Assembly: GCA_037042915.1 (NCBI GenBank) | Contig: CM073202.1 | Location: 124,001-188,000, forward strand | Direction of reading: 5' to 3' | Length of the DNA: 64,000 nt | DNA from: Auricularia sp. M13 | Lineage: Eukaryota; Basidiomycota; Agaricomycetes; Auriculariales; Auriculariaceae | Shown: piece after piece, positions 9,229-18,880 of the stretch | Layout: every line of letters begins with the position of its first letter | Position numbering within the stretch: the stretch's first letter is position 1 | Notes under the pieces: model-generated | Told to the model about the DNA's origin: nothing | The model's database searches: none | Seen by the model: only the letters and a program-made list of their open reading frames with translations | Program-made: the position numbers and the translations under genes

Positions 9229-11805
9229 AAATGAGCCTGAGAAAGGGCAATATTTCGGATCAGGCTCCGGCGTTCGGCAGTTCGGCGAGTGCCGCACCTT
9301 GCTTTCTCTTCGCTGCCAAGTCGACAGCAACCAAAGCAACGCGCGCACCAGGTGCGTATCTACGCCATCCACGTGCGTGTCTGTGCGCATGCTGACCTAG
9401 CCGCTTATTGTACGAACGTCGGTGCAATCCTATGGTTTTAAGCTCTCACTGGCAAAACGGTCATTTTGCCCTTGATTCCCGTTTTGCTTGAGCCGCCACG
9501 GCCCAAAGGACATTTTCAAGAACTTGTCACGGAGGTGGAAAGATCTGACAACGCATATGGACAGGTGAGCAGAGTTACTTGCTATCATATCGGCAGGCTG
9601 ACGGACAAAATGTGCTTCACTCTTCACTCAACATGTTGCTTTAGCAGCTCCACGGTTATTCGACTCAAGAGGCATCGAGACGGTGACGGCGATGGAGCGG
9701 GCAATGTCAAACGCGCCAGAACGGACGTTGACGAGCCCACGCAATCTCCTGCCGACTCGTGCGTATACGCATAGACAAAATTTGATGTAAATGCAACTGA
9801 AGTGTCTCCAGTTCGGATTCATACGTGCCCGAGGCCGCTGGCGCCGTGACCCCCACCGTGCAGTCTGCATCAGAGCGCGAGCCGGGGTGCGCTGCGGGCA
9901 TTCCCGTCTTCCATCGATGTCTTTCGCTCATCATTAAACCAACCTCTTTTCAGGATAATAACGGCCACTCCACGCGCGGATAGGTCAGACGGCGGATGGG
10001 ACGACGACGAGGAGTGGGTGCCGCCGTCGGCTTCAGCTTCCACATCCACCTCCGATACCATATCGTATAATACGCCCGCCGCCGCCGGTGGTGTTCCCTC
10101 TGTCACCACCTCGGCCTCCGCTGACGCGGCTGCCGGCGTCGTGGACGACGAGGACTGGCTGGAGGCCGTTGCGCCGTCCGGCTTCATCGCGAGCCACAAC
10201 ACAACCTGGGAGCCCGCCGCGCCGAGCGGGACGTCGCCGCACAGGCTTCCCACCGTGCTGTCCCCTCCATTGGCAGAACCCATATTGCCTCCTGCGAGTC
10301 TTCCCGCGGCCATGCAGAACGACGCCGCGGAGAGGGAGTTATCGTCTCACGACAGCGATGACGAGCCACATTACGGCGGGCTTGCGCTGAAGGTCGCCAC
10401 CGGCTTTGTGATGAGCGATCCCAGTGCTGTAAAGGTCCAGTGCGGGCTCTGTGGGAAGTGGATGGCACCTGCAACAACGAGCGCACATGTTGCGCAGCCT
10501 TGTGGGGTGCGTCCTGTTTCCTGCACTCTCCTCTATCGACCCTTCGGCATTTTATCTTCGTTCATGTCTTTTTCTTTCCCTGCGCACGAGGCCGGTCTGC
10601 GACAAATTTCCACTGTGACTGTCCGCACCCGCTCATCACGGCGCACCTGCGTCACTGGTTGTGCCGGCGCGTCGTTGCAATTGGATACCTGCCCATTCTC
10701 TCTCCTCGCCGTTACTTCCAGACGCTACCGCTGACCGCTGCGCAGACGATATCAGACCCGAACACGCGCAAAATACGCGCGCCGCGTCGCTCATCGACTC
10801 AAACATCCATCGCGACCTCCGAACCATCCAACGCACCGCAGAAGCCGCTGCGCGCGCGCAAGGAAAGAAGACCCAAGCTACCTGCCGCACTCGCCCTTCC
10901 TGCTGCTGTGTCCTCCGGGGTGCGCGACGCGCGTGTCGTGTCTGTTGAACACGAAAATCGGCCGAGTGCAAATTCTTCCGTTCGTCGCCGCGCGTCCAAA
11001 TCAGGGCGCAAGACGGCCATAAAGCCTCACGAGATGAAGCCCGTGTCCATCGGCCGGCCGCCCAAGTACAAGACGGCCGAAGAACGCGAAGCTGCTCGCA
11101 GAGACTCGCGACGCAGCTACTATGAACGGTCGGTTTCGTTTCTCCATCCACTGCCAGTGAGTCTCAACTGCGGTAGGAACCAAGAGAACGAGCGGCAGCG
11201 TGCGCGCGAACGTTACCATGCTTCGAAATTAAAAGCCCGCGCCGCCCGAGTTGGGCAAGCGAAGAAGGAAATCTCAGATACGCCCGTTCTAGCTGACACA
11301 GCTGCCGTAGGTGGCTCCCTACATGTTCGTAATACCCTGCCACTAACCTTTTTTTATTCCATAGAAATTCGGGTCGCCCATCATGCTTGGACGAGATACA
11401 AGCTTACAAGAGCTGGTGGACACCCTTTCGTCTGACCTGGAGCGATGGCGCGGCTCAGAGCACAAGAACGAGGTCGACGTTTGGGATGACTTGACATGCC
11501 GACTCATCGCCGTCGTTGGCAGGCCAAGATATGCCAAGGGCGTCTTACTCGACGTGGCGCGCAATTCGCAGCTTGCAGCTCTGGTAACCGAGCACGCAGA
11601 GGCTGGCAGTAACGAAGCTCAGCTGCGCAGCCAAGATCAGCTACGGGCTGCTCTGGACCAGTTAGCGCACAAGTCCAGAACCATCTCTCGGTGCCTTGGG
11701 GAGCTGTCTGCTTATTTTCGAGACGGTGGCGACGCTCTGGTTCAGCGCTACGAAGATCAAACACTTCTTTGGCAGTGTATTGAGACTACTGAGATGAGCA
11801 CATGA
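9229..11805 (+). CDS. Multi-exon nuclear-type protein with split zinc-binding module and basic region
   Basis: Not a named family. Start proposed at ATG 9229 (MSLRKG); 9218 is an alternative in another frame. Exons recognised by frame and splice sites include about 9651-9760, 9813-9889, 9954-10510, 10590-11128, 11180-11330 and 11366-11805. Visible parts: a basic stretch (RLKRHR, VKRAR), acidic WDDDEEW, Ser/Thr/Pro-rich low complexity, then VQCGLCGKWM and, across an intron, HLRHWLC, together a C-x2-C...H-x2-H-x-C module like those in the gene at 62074. Next comes IGRPPKYKT, AT-hook-like, followed by an Arg/Tyr/Glu-rich helix (EREAARRDSRRSYYERN). The last exon is helical with no known domain, ending at 11803-11805. 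A DNA-binding or transposon-derived nuclear role is inferred. Exon borders are approximate. Confidence 0.55.
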
Positions 11806-13142
11806 CTATTTTGGCACCATAAATGCCTTGCTGATCTCTGAATGCTGAAAAGGGCAAGGGGCAATGCGTTCTTGGTGTCCATCCACGGCCCCAAAAACCA
11901 CTCGCAGCTGCGGTGCCGTCGGATCATCGGATGTACTTGTCGAACTCCGACACGCTGCTCCCAACATGCACCTGCTCTTCAACGCAACACCCTATCGGCC
12001 CGCGCGCTCGCGCAAAACATATGGAGGACGTTTTGACATTCTTCTGGCCATTTTTACGTTGTCTAATTGCTGGGCTCCCGGAAATCGGCTGAATCAACTT
12101 GGCCTGACTCCGCGCTCGTATCTACCACGAGGCCTTATTGTGCTGTTGTACTCAGTGCCATCGGAATCACCGGCGACTTTTGCAGTTGCCATATTCACCT
12201 GCGTTCATGCGCAGCCCCAGTATTAGGTCACTAACTGCTGTGACTGTGGCGAGCAAGCAACGATGGCACGAGATGGGAATGCACTGCTACTCCTCCGTTA
12301 TCCAAAATGGTGCTGGCTAGATCAGCCTTGTACACGCAGGTCTTATACTTTCCAAGTACCGTCGACGAAGCCGCGCGGCTACACTGATATTCCCGGTCGC
12401 GGTATTGTTCAGCCACAGATCGTCGCCTGCACCATGACGTCGATATTTCGCTCTATTCCGTGGACTGCTTTCCGCTGCTGTATCCCAGCCGCGAGCCCTC
12501 CATGTTTTGCGTTCTGTCTATCTGCTCCGATACTTGGTTTCAAATTGCCCAATCGCGCGAGCTTTGGACGCTGCCGTTGCTACTACACTCGCCCAGGCTG
12601 GCCGCTCGGTAATCTCTTACACCGCGCCTTCTGCTACCGCCTTGAAACTGAATCCAGAATTCGCCGAATTCGCGAATCCCAACGGCGCATAGGCTTCCAA
12701 GTGCCGCTGCGGGCTGTGGAACGCCCGCTCCTTGCTACCTGTCATACAGTCCCTACTCCGAGTCGCAGCTCTGTCGCGCGGCTTTTCCGGGTGCACAAAT
12801 ACACGTCTGTGATCATGTCTTATCAGAACCATTCATCCGCAACCACGGCTAGCGGGTGCCTGACTCGCGTTCTTTCACTCGGGATTCTATAGCAAGTGGC
12901 TGGCTGTCGTGGTCGACATCTTCTCCGCAGCTCCCGGTGCTCCTGCCTAGGCGGAATCCATTTTTCGACGCACCGTCGTGCACACGCTAATCATCATTGC
13001 GTCAGCGCGAGGTGATCCCCGTCGCGGTCCCGAACGTCCCGACCGTCGCTGCCGCCGCTGCGTCTATTCAGACACGGGCATTACGAGCCGAGTGGACGTC
13101 ATGGCGGTTACTGCAGGTCAGTAAACAATCTCATCGACGCCG
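11806..13142. other. Intergenic with decayed duplicate
   Basis: No gene supported. 12610-12690 matches the minus strand near 1548-1615 (see the inverted duplication). The last 200 bp are the promoter of the DPBB-LysM gene. Confidence 0.4.
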
Positions 13143-13150
13143 TATAAAAG
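13143..13150 (+). promoter_or_regulatory. TATA box of DPBB-LysM copy 2
   Basis: TATAAAAG about 75 nt before the start at 13222, same spacing as in copy 1. Confidence 0.6.
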
Positions 13151-13221
13151 CACGCAGCTCTGGGGCCTCCAGTTCTTCAGCAACCACCGAAGCTCTACAT
13201 CAAGTATCCCACAGTACAAAG

Positions 13222-14303
13222 ATGATCGCCCTCGCCCTCGTCCTCTCAGCCACTCTCGTCGCGGCCAAGCCGCTGGCGATGAACCTCACCGCGAGGCAGA
13301 TTGGCCCGCAGTTGGGCGACGCGACGTACTACGATGTGGGCGTCGGCGCGTGCGGCGTGTTCAATGTGCGTCGTGCAATTGACGCAGTGATCTGGTCTTT
13401 GGACTTTCGAGTTGACCCGTTCGTTTCAGGTTGCTTCGGACTCCATCGCCGCCGTCAGCCAGGGCCTGTTCGACTCGTTCCCGTGCGTCAAGCCAGTGTA
13501 AAATCGTATCTTGCGCGGCGTATTCACGTCATACGCAGTGGCTACGGTGGAGGCAACCCGAACAACAAGTCAGTAATCATTCCTTCCTCATGGACAATTG
13601 TATGATTCTACTAACATTTCCATTCAGTCCCATCTGCGGCCGCACAGCGACTGCTTTCTGTAAGCATCGTCATTGCATTACCCTTGGCGTGGACACTTAC
13701 GCATACTGTATCGCCCGCAGACAACGGGAGGTCCATCAGCTTCAGGGTCGAAGACCGCTGCGCCGGGTGCTCAGGCTTCGGCGATATCGACTTCTCGCGA
13801 GGCGCCTTCATCGCGCTCTTTGGATCTCTGGATGCCGGACGCGTGCACGGCGTCACCTGGTCCCTGGATGGCTCGTTCGCTTCGCCCGCGCCGTCGTCCG
13901 GATGCTCGCAGTCATACACCGCTGTCGCAGGTGCGCACCGAGGAGTCCGTAGCCTGAGCGAGTTGGATTTGCTAACACGGGGACGCGCGGTGACTGGAAG
14001 GCGATACGTGCGGTACGTAACGCCCAATGCCGTGTTCAGGGGCGCCGGCTGATCGACGACTGAACGCAGATGCAATTGACCGCAAGTTCGGGATCTCGCT
14101 GCAGCAGTTCCTACAACTGAATCCCGGTGTCAACTCGTGCGTCTCCCCAGCACAGTGACGCGCCCGGTTACAAAACTAAATGTCTGATATCGTGTTCTTA
14201 GGGGTTGCACCAACCTGCAGGTTCGTGCCATCGTCCCGGCCTCACGAGTAAAATATTATGGCTTACGTGACTGTTCCAGGTCGGAACGTCGTACTGCGTC
14301 TGA
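13222..14303 (+). CDS. Secreted expansin-like (DPBB) protein with C-terminal LysM; copy 2, complete
   Basis: Nine proposed exons: 13222-13365, 13430-13482, 13539-13568, 13628-13659, 13721-13930, 14001-14012, 14070-14136, 14202-14220, 14280-14303. They total 591 nt in one frame (196 aa). The N-terminus is a signal peptide (MIALALVLSATLVAAKP). The DPBB domain has GDATYYD, ACGVFN, GYGGGNPNN, PICGRTATAF, VEDRCAGCSGFGD and HGVTWSLDG. After a serine-rich linker comes a complete LysM: CSQSYTAVAG, GDTC, AIDRKFGISLQQFLQLNPGV, GCTNLQ, VGTSYCV. The GDTC piece comes from a 12-nt exon flanked by AAG and GTACGT and preceded by a CTAAC branch point. Expected to be extracellular and to bind chitin or other wall polysaccharide; expansin-like DPBB proteins loosen walls or bind without cutting. 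Paralogue in inverted orientation at 1-746. Confidence 0.85.
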
Positions 14304-14848
14304 ACTGATGTCTAGCTGGATAGATCCTAGAAGTGAGCATGTAGAAGTGCAGTAATTTTGCACGCACGATAGAATGATCATCAAATATTGTCGACATCCT
14401 TTGAGATCTAGGCAATCTGTACCTCGAGTTTTGCAAGTGAGATTATCCTCGACTATTACTTCATACTTCGACAACGAGAAATTGTGTCTTCCAATGAAGA
14501 TATGCCTGCTCTATGCCTGGAGGGAGCTATCTCAACTGCAGGCTTCACGGCTTCCCACTTCACCAAATGTAGGTCACGTGACTCACGATTTGCTATTTAC
14601 AATGGAAGCAAGAAATCGGGGAGCTTGATCAAACTATTTGCATGCTCATGTCGTTAGTATTTGAACTCTGCGCCTTTTAATGGCGTGCAATCGTCGACAT
14701 AGCTCTCCGAGTCACTGAGTCCGGCGATTCGCCCGGCTGGCATCACAGCTTTCAGTCTCCGCTCTTCTCTTCCTCTTCAGCTGCACAGTCCGTCCGTCTA
14801 CTCAACGAGATACTCCTGCCAGTTCCATCGGCTCAAACTTTTACGGGG
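14304..14848. other. Intergenic
   Basis: No feature recognised apart from the presumed promoter of the next gene. Confidence 0.4.
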
Positions 14849-15766
14849 ATGCAGAGCTCAATGGCGCTCAAAACACCTTGCTTCGAAAATCTACCAATTG
14901 AGCTGTGCGACCAAATCTTGTCCATCGCGGCCTGGGACGCATCCAAAACCGATAGACGTTGGCTGTGTGCGTTGGCGACGACCTCTCGGCGTACGCTCTC
15001 CATCGTGCGTCCTATAATGTACCATACGGTCTGCATCACAACGCCGGGGCGCGTTTCGTTCTGCAGTTTCCAGATGATTCCTCATCTCCGCATGACGATG
15101 AAACGGCGCGTTTCAGCCTACACCCTCCAGGACGTCCTCGCTATGGCTCCTCTGGGCTTCTTTGCGCTGACGCGCAACCTGTGGGTCGACATCGCTTGCG
15201 CCGATTGGAACCGGCATGGGCTCGCGGCGTTATTTCCGAACGTCGCGCACTTTGCGGCAGAGCTTGCGTTCCTCGAACACGCACCGCCCGCCTTCCAGCC
15301 TGTGCGTCTCACTTTGGGAGCGCCCGATTGGCGCATATTCTCCGGGCATGCCGTCGTGCCCCCTCCCAGTGCGCTGTGCGGCATCACGCACCTGCGCCTG
15401 ACAGTAAATTCGCACGACGCCCTGCCAGTGCGCCTCGCCACGCTCTCCCCGACTCTCCGCCTGCAGTACATTGTCCTCCACTCGCGCACAATGGGCTGGA
15501 ACACCGCAAATCTGTGCGGCGCCCTTGTCCCGTTCTTCCTGTCCGGCGTGGCAAGTGTGCAGCGTCTGCTGATCTGCGGGACGCAAAACGTCACGGTCTA
15601 TTCCGAGCTCGCGATTTATGCCAAGCGGCACCGCGAGCGCAGGCTGTGGGTGCTCGATGAGAATGAGAAGCGAACCCAGACACTCAATGACATGTTTCTG
15701 CCGGGCGATACGTTCGATGCGGAGCAGTGGACGGCCGGCCGGCCGATTTACACTGACTCGGACTGA
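14849..15766 (+). CDS. F-box-like protein
   Basis: Intronless, 305 aa. Residues about 14-60 (LPIELCDQILSIAA...LATTSRRTLSIVRPIMYHTV) fit a divergent F-box, the part that docks on Skp1 in SCF ubiquitin ligases. The rest is leucine-rich without clear repeats, ending acidic (DSD). The layout, short F-box plus a long unclassified C-terminus, is typical of the large expanded F-box families of Agaricomycetes. The target is unknown. The alternative start at 14864 would remove only five residues. Confidence 0.72.
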   Translation: MQSSMALKTPCFENLPIELCDQILSIAAWDASKTDRRWLCALATTSRRTLSIVRPIMYHTVCITTPGRVSFCSFQMIPHLRMTMKRRVSAYTLQDVLAMAPLGFFALTRNLWVDIACADWNRHGLAALFPNVAHFAAELAFLEHAPPAFQPVRLTLGAPDWRIFSGHAVVPPPSALCGITHLRLTVNSHDALPVRLATLSPTLRLQYIVLHSRTMGWNTANLCGALVPFFLSGVASVQRLLICGTQNVTVYSELAIYAKRHRERRLWVLDENEKRTQTLNDMFLPGDTFDAEQWTAGRPIYTDSD

Positions 15767-16437
15767 TACTCCCCGGGCGTATCTATGTACTTGTATGTTA
15801 CAGCCAGATCGTGCTGGCTACCGTCTCCAGCCGCGTCCTGGTCGCTGTACGCCACAATTTGCCATTTGTTGGGTGACACCGCGCTTTACTGTATTGATTG
15901 TTGTTTGAATCCTCCTTCCAGTATCCTCCTACTAACCGTATCAGCCGTCAGCGACCGAGAAGACTCCGCGACTGCCAGCAGAACAGTGCATTTTTCATCT
16001 TCGCGCTGCGTGGGATTCTGCTCTCTTTGCTTCGCGTCTCGTCTGGACGCCCCTCAGGCTATACCAAACCGTCGTTCTCACCAACGCCAATACTCTATCC
16101 CGACACTGGATTGCAGCGGGAATTTTGCTCTGACCAGGAGACTCGCGGCGAACGTCACCTCTGTCCGCGATCGCGCTTCTCGGGCAAGGAACTGGACCAT
16201 TTCGTCCTGCAATGATCACCGCACATCATGCGACGCTCATCCTTTCGGACGACATCATGACCGTCAGAGGCAGACTCGTGGGCCGACGACGCACCTACAC
16301 CTCGTCCTCAGTCTGTACTGTATCGCCCCTTCTGGTTCTGGCCCGCAGCCATGCTAACTCAGAGACGCTGCGTCGGGCCTTGATTTATTCTCACATTCTA
16401 CTAGTATTACATCTTCACAGGACTGTACTGGCAGTAA
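15767..16437. other. Intergenic
   Basis: Open frames on the plus strand (15898-16215, 15785-16357) show no domain or splice-consistent continuation; nothing supported. Confidence 0.4.
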
Positions 16438-16961
16438 TCAGACGACGGTCATAAGAGCAAGGGCAGCCGTCGCGAACACCAGCACGGAGCCGCGTTGCAG
16501 CGCAGCCGCGGCGTTGTCGTCCGGAACGTGCGCGCCTGCAGCAAGCTCGTATTAGCTGCGATGCAAGGGGAATGTGAATGATATACGCGCCTATGGTCGA
16601 ACAGGTCTTCTGGAGGAGCTTCCACGCGCCTGTGCTGCAGTTCTTCACGCACGGCCGGATGTCGGTGATGATCGCGTCCGAGTTGCACACGCATTGCGCC
16701 ACCTCAGTCCTAATGTACCGATGCAAAACAGGTCAGGAGAAAAGAGATAGTGCGGGAGGGTGTAAGATGCACGGACGCATTGCCCGAGGAAGCCGTCGCG
16801 TTCGCGGCGCAGGTCTTGACGTTGTCCGGGTGGCCGACCGCCTCGTTCTTCAGGCACGTGCCGATGCACGCCAGCGTCGAGTCGTCCGAGTTCTGCGCCG
16901 AGACGGCCGCGGCGAGCAGCGCGGCGGGGACGAGGAAAGAAGAGGCGAGGGAGAAGCGCAT
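16438..16961 (-). CDS. CFEM-like GPI-anchored cysteine-rich secreted protein (copy D)
   Basis: Exons 16777-16961, 16591-16709 and 16438-16535. Exon 1: signal peptide (LLAAAVSA) then ACIGTC...KTC and a serine/asparagine-rich stretch. Exon 2: QCVC, PCVKNC, KTC. Exon 3: GAHVPDDNAAAA then a hydrophobic end (VLVFATAALALMTVV), GPI-like. Intron 2 (16536-16590, 55 nt) joins in frame only with a GC donor (ATAG|GCGCGT), as in copies C and F. Closest to copies B and C, sharing a promoter block as well. Secreted or wall-anchored; function unknown. Confidence 0.76.
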
Positions 16962-17035
16962 TTGGGATAGCAGAGGATGAGGCGAGCGTTGCGGCTGGAA
17001 GAGCAGTCTTTTGTACGTTCCAGTTGGATCCGCGT

Positions 17036-17075
17036 GGTGACATCACGATGACCGGCACACCATGGCTTGCCTTGG
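17036..17075 (-). promoter_or_regulatory. Shared promoter block, copy D
   Basis: Minus strand reads CCATGGTGTGCCGG then TCATCGTGATGTCACCA, about 75 nt before the start at 16961; matches 4091-4127 over most of its length. Confidence 0.5.
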
Positions 17076-18807
17076 CGCGCGCATCCAACACGCTGGCAGG
17101 TGTGACGGCTCTGAGCCGACCTGCGCGTTTGCGCGTCTGCGCGTGGAGCAGCCAAGCAGAGCGAAACGCCGGACATAAGAGTGGAGCAGGCGGCGATCGT
17201 CGTTTCTGGCGCAGGGTAGGATTCGGCCAAGATTCAGATGATGATGGGCGCGGGGCAGGGCGTCGCGTTCCTGTCAAGCGTGGGAATCGTGCCCGAGCTC
17301 CCCGAGACAAGATAACGGTCGCGCGAGCCTCGGAGCGCAGCGTGACCGCGCCGGAGAGGAAAACAAGCCCGGATGACAAGGCTGCACAGAGACGCGACGA
17401 GCTCGATCTCTGCGGTCACAAGACACATTTTTCATGATCCGTGCTTCAACTCAGTGTGCTCGTTCTGGTGGAATAGTCGGCCGGAAAAAGATTCGGAGAG
17501 CAGCCGACGTCTCCAGGAGAAATAATCATCTAAAAAGGCATAACCGCTTCGGGGGCTACAAAAAAGCTCCAGCACAACCTGGTATTGTGAATACGAGCCT
17601 GTAGCAGCTGATGACGGTTGGAGCCAAGCGAGAAAGGTCGTCGTAATCAGATGCTGAGCCAGAGCGAGCCCCAGGCAGAGAAAACCAGGCGCACATCCTA
17701 GATGGCACAAGCGAGCAGTAACAATTGCGCAAGCTGCTGAGCCACCCCAACCGGTCAGTAGAGGCAGTAGAGTGTCCACGCGTGCGAGACCGGGGCTCAT
17801 TGCGTGCCAGAGAATGGTCCAGAGGCAAGAAAGAATGGCGCCGGAGATAACCGAACAACGCCCTGACGGGCGCTTACGTGATGGATCTGTGGGGAATTGG
17901 GCTTGAGCGTCTGGTCCCCGTTGTTGGCTATGCCGCACTCCTGGAACGAATCACTTGACGTGTTAATACAGGCTGAGCTCCATGAGCTTGGAGTCTTTCA
18001 TAATGTCGTGAGACACGCGGAGTACACGGACCAGCAATTGTCCTGCCTCGGACCGGGACATCGCACATCTAATTTGTTCGGCTGCTCCATCCAGGTCTTC
18101 AATTTCAAGGGCTCCGTCGTCCGGAAAGAGCGAGCCTTCTCAGCAAGCTGACGCATTGCGCTTTCAATTGGTCCTGGGCTTGTATATCTGGCTTTCGACA
18201 ACTACAGGTCGGACCGAGTCCCACAAATGCCCAACCGCGGGATTTCTGGCATGAGTGGGCGCTCATTCAAGCCATACCTCGCACAACTGTCCAAGAGACA
18301 TCGGCCGGAACAACTTGAACATTCATGAAGTGTCTCATCATACTGCGCAGTCCCCCTGTACCGAACGTGGCACCGTGCGCGCAGCACGCTCATAACAAAG
18401 ATGTTTATAATTCAGCACACATTCATTAATCCACGCATTTATAACTTAATAATGAACCGGGGGATGATGCGCAGGTCCGAGTCGTAAGGGACCCCTCAAT
18501 CTACAATCTACAATCTGTCTAAAACCATTCCAACGAGGGATTTTCTCAGAATAGAATGTAAGGAAAAATCTTGGCCAGGCCAGTAGAGGGGATAAGGGTG
18601 GAAATGCTGCGACTCCTCTCGTGCGCGCTGTTGGAGGTAGCGATTCCCCGGTGGCATGATTACTGGGATCATATGCCCGATCACTGCCATCGGATACTCA
18701 GTGCAACGGGCAATTGAGTCAGATCGGTCGCACAGCTGCCAAGTGGATTTAACAAAGCACGCAAGCGAGATGACAGATCCTGTTCGAACACCTCAGGAGT
18801 CAGCGCG
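17076..18807. other. Intergenic with possible membrane-protein relic
   Basis: The minus strand at about 17430-17940 is open for 168 codons with hydrophobic runs (SGAILSCLWTILW, VDTLLPLLTGWGG, CLGLALAQHLI) resembling part of a multi-pass fungal membrane protein, but there is no start region or full set of helices. I call it a probable relic. Confidence 0.35.
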
Positions 18808-18832
18808 CGGTATATACAGTATATATACTGCA
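18808..18832. promoter_or_regulatory. TATA-rich palindrome upstream of the isocyanide synthase
   Basis: GGTATATACAGTATATATACTG contains the palindrome CAGTATATATACTG, about 50-70 nt before the start at 18881. Probably the core promoter; no copper- or iron-responsive motif is obvious. Confidence 0.4.
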
Positions 18833-18880
18833 GGGAGAGAAGCGAAATGCCTCACAATCACTATACTTCTCTAACTTACA

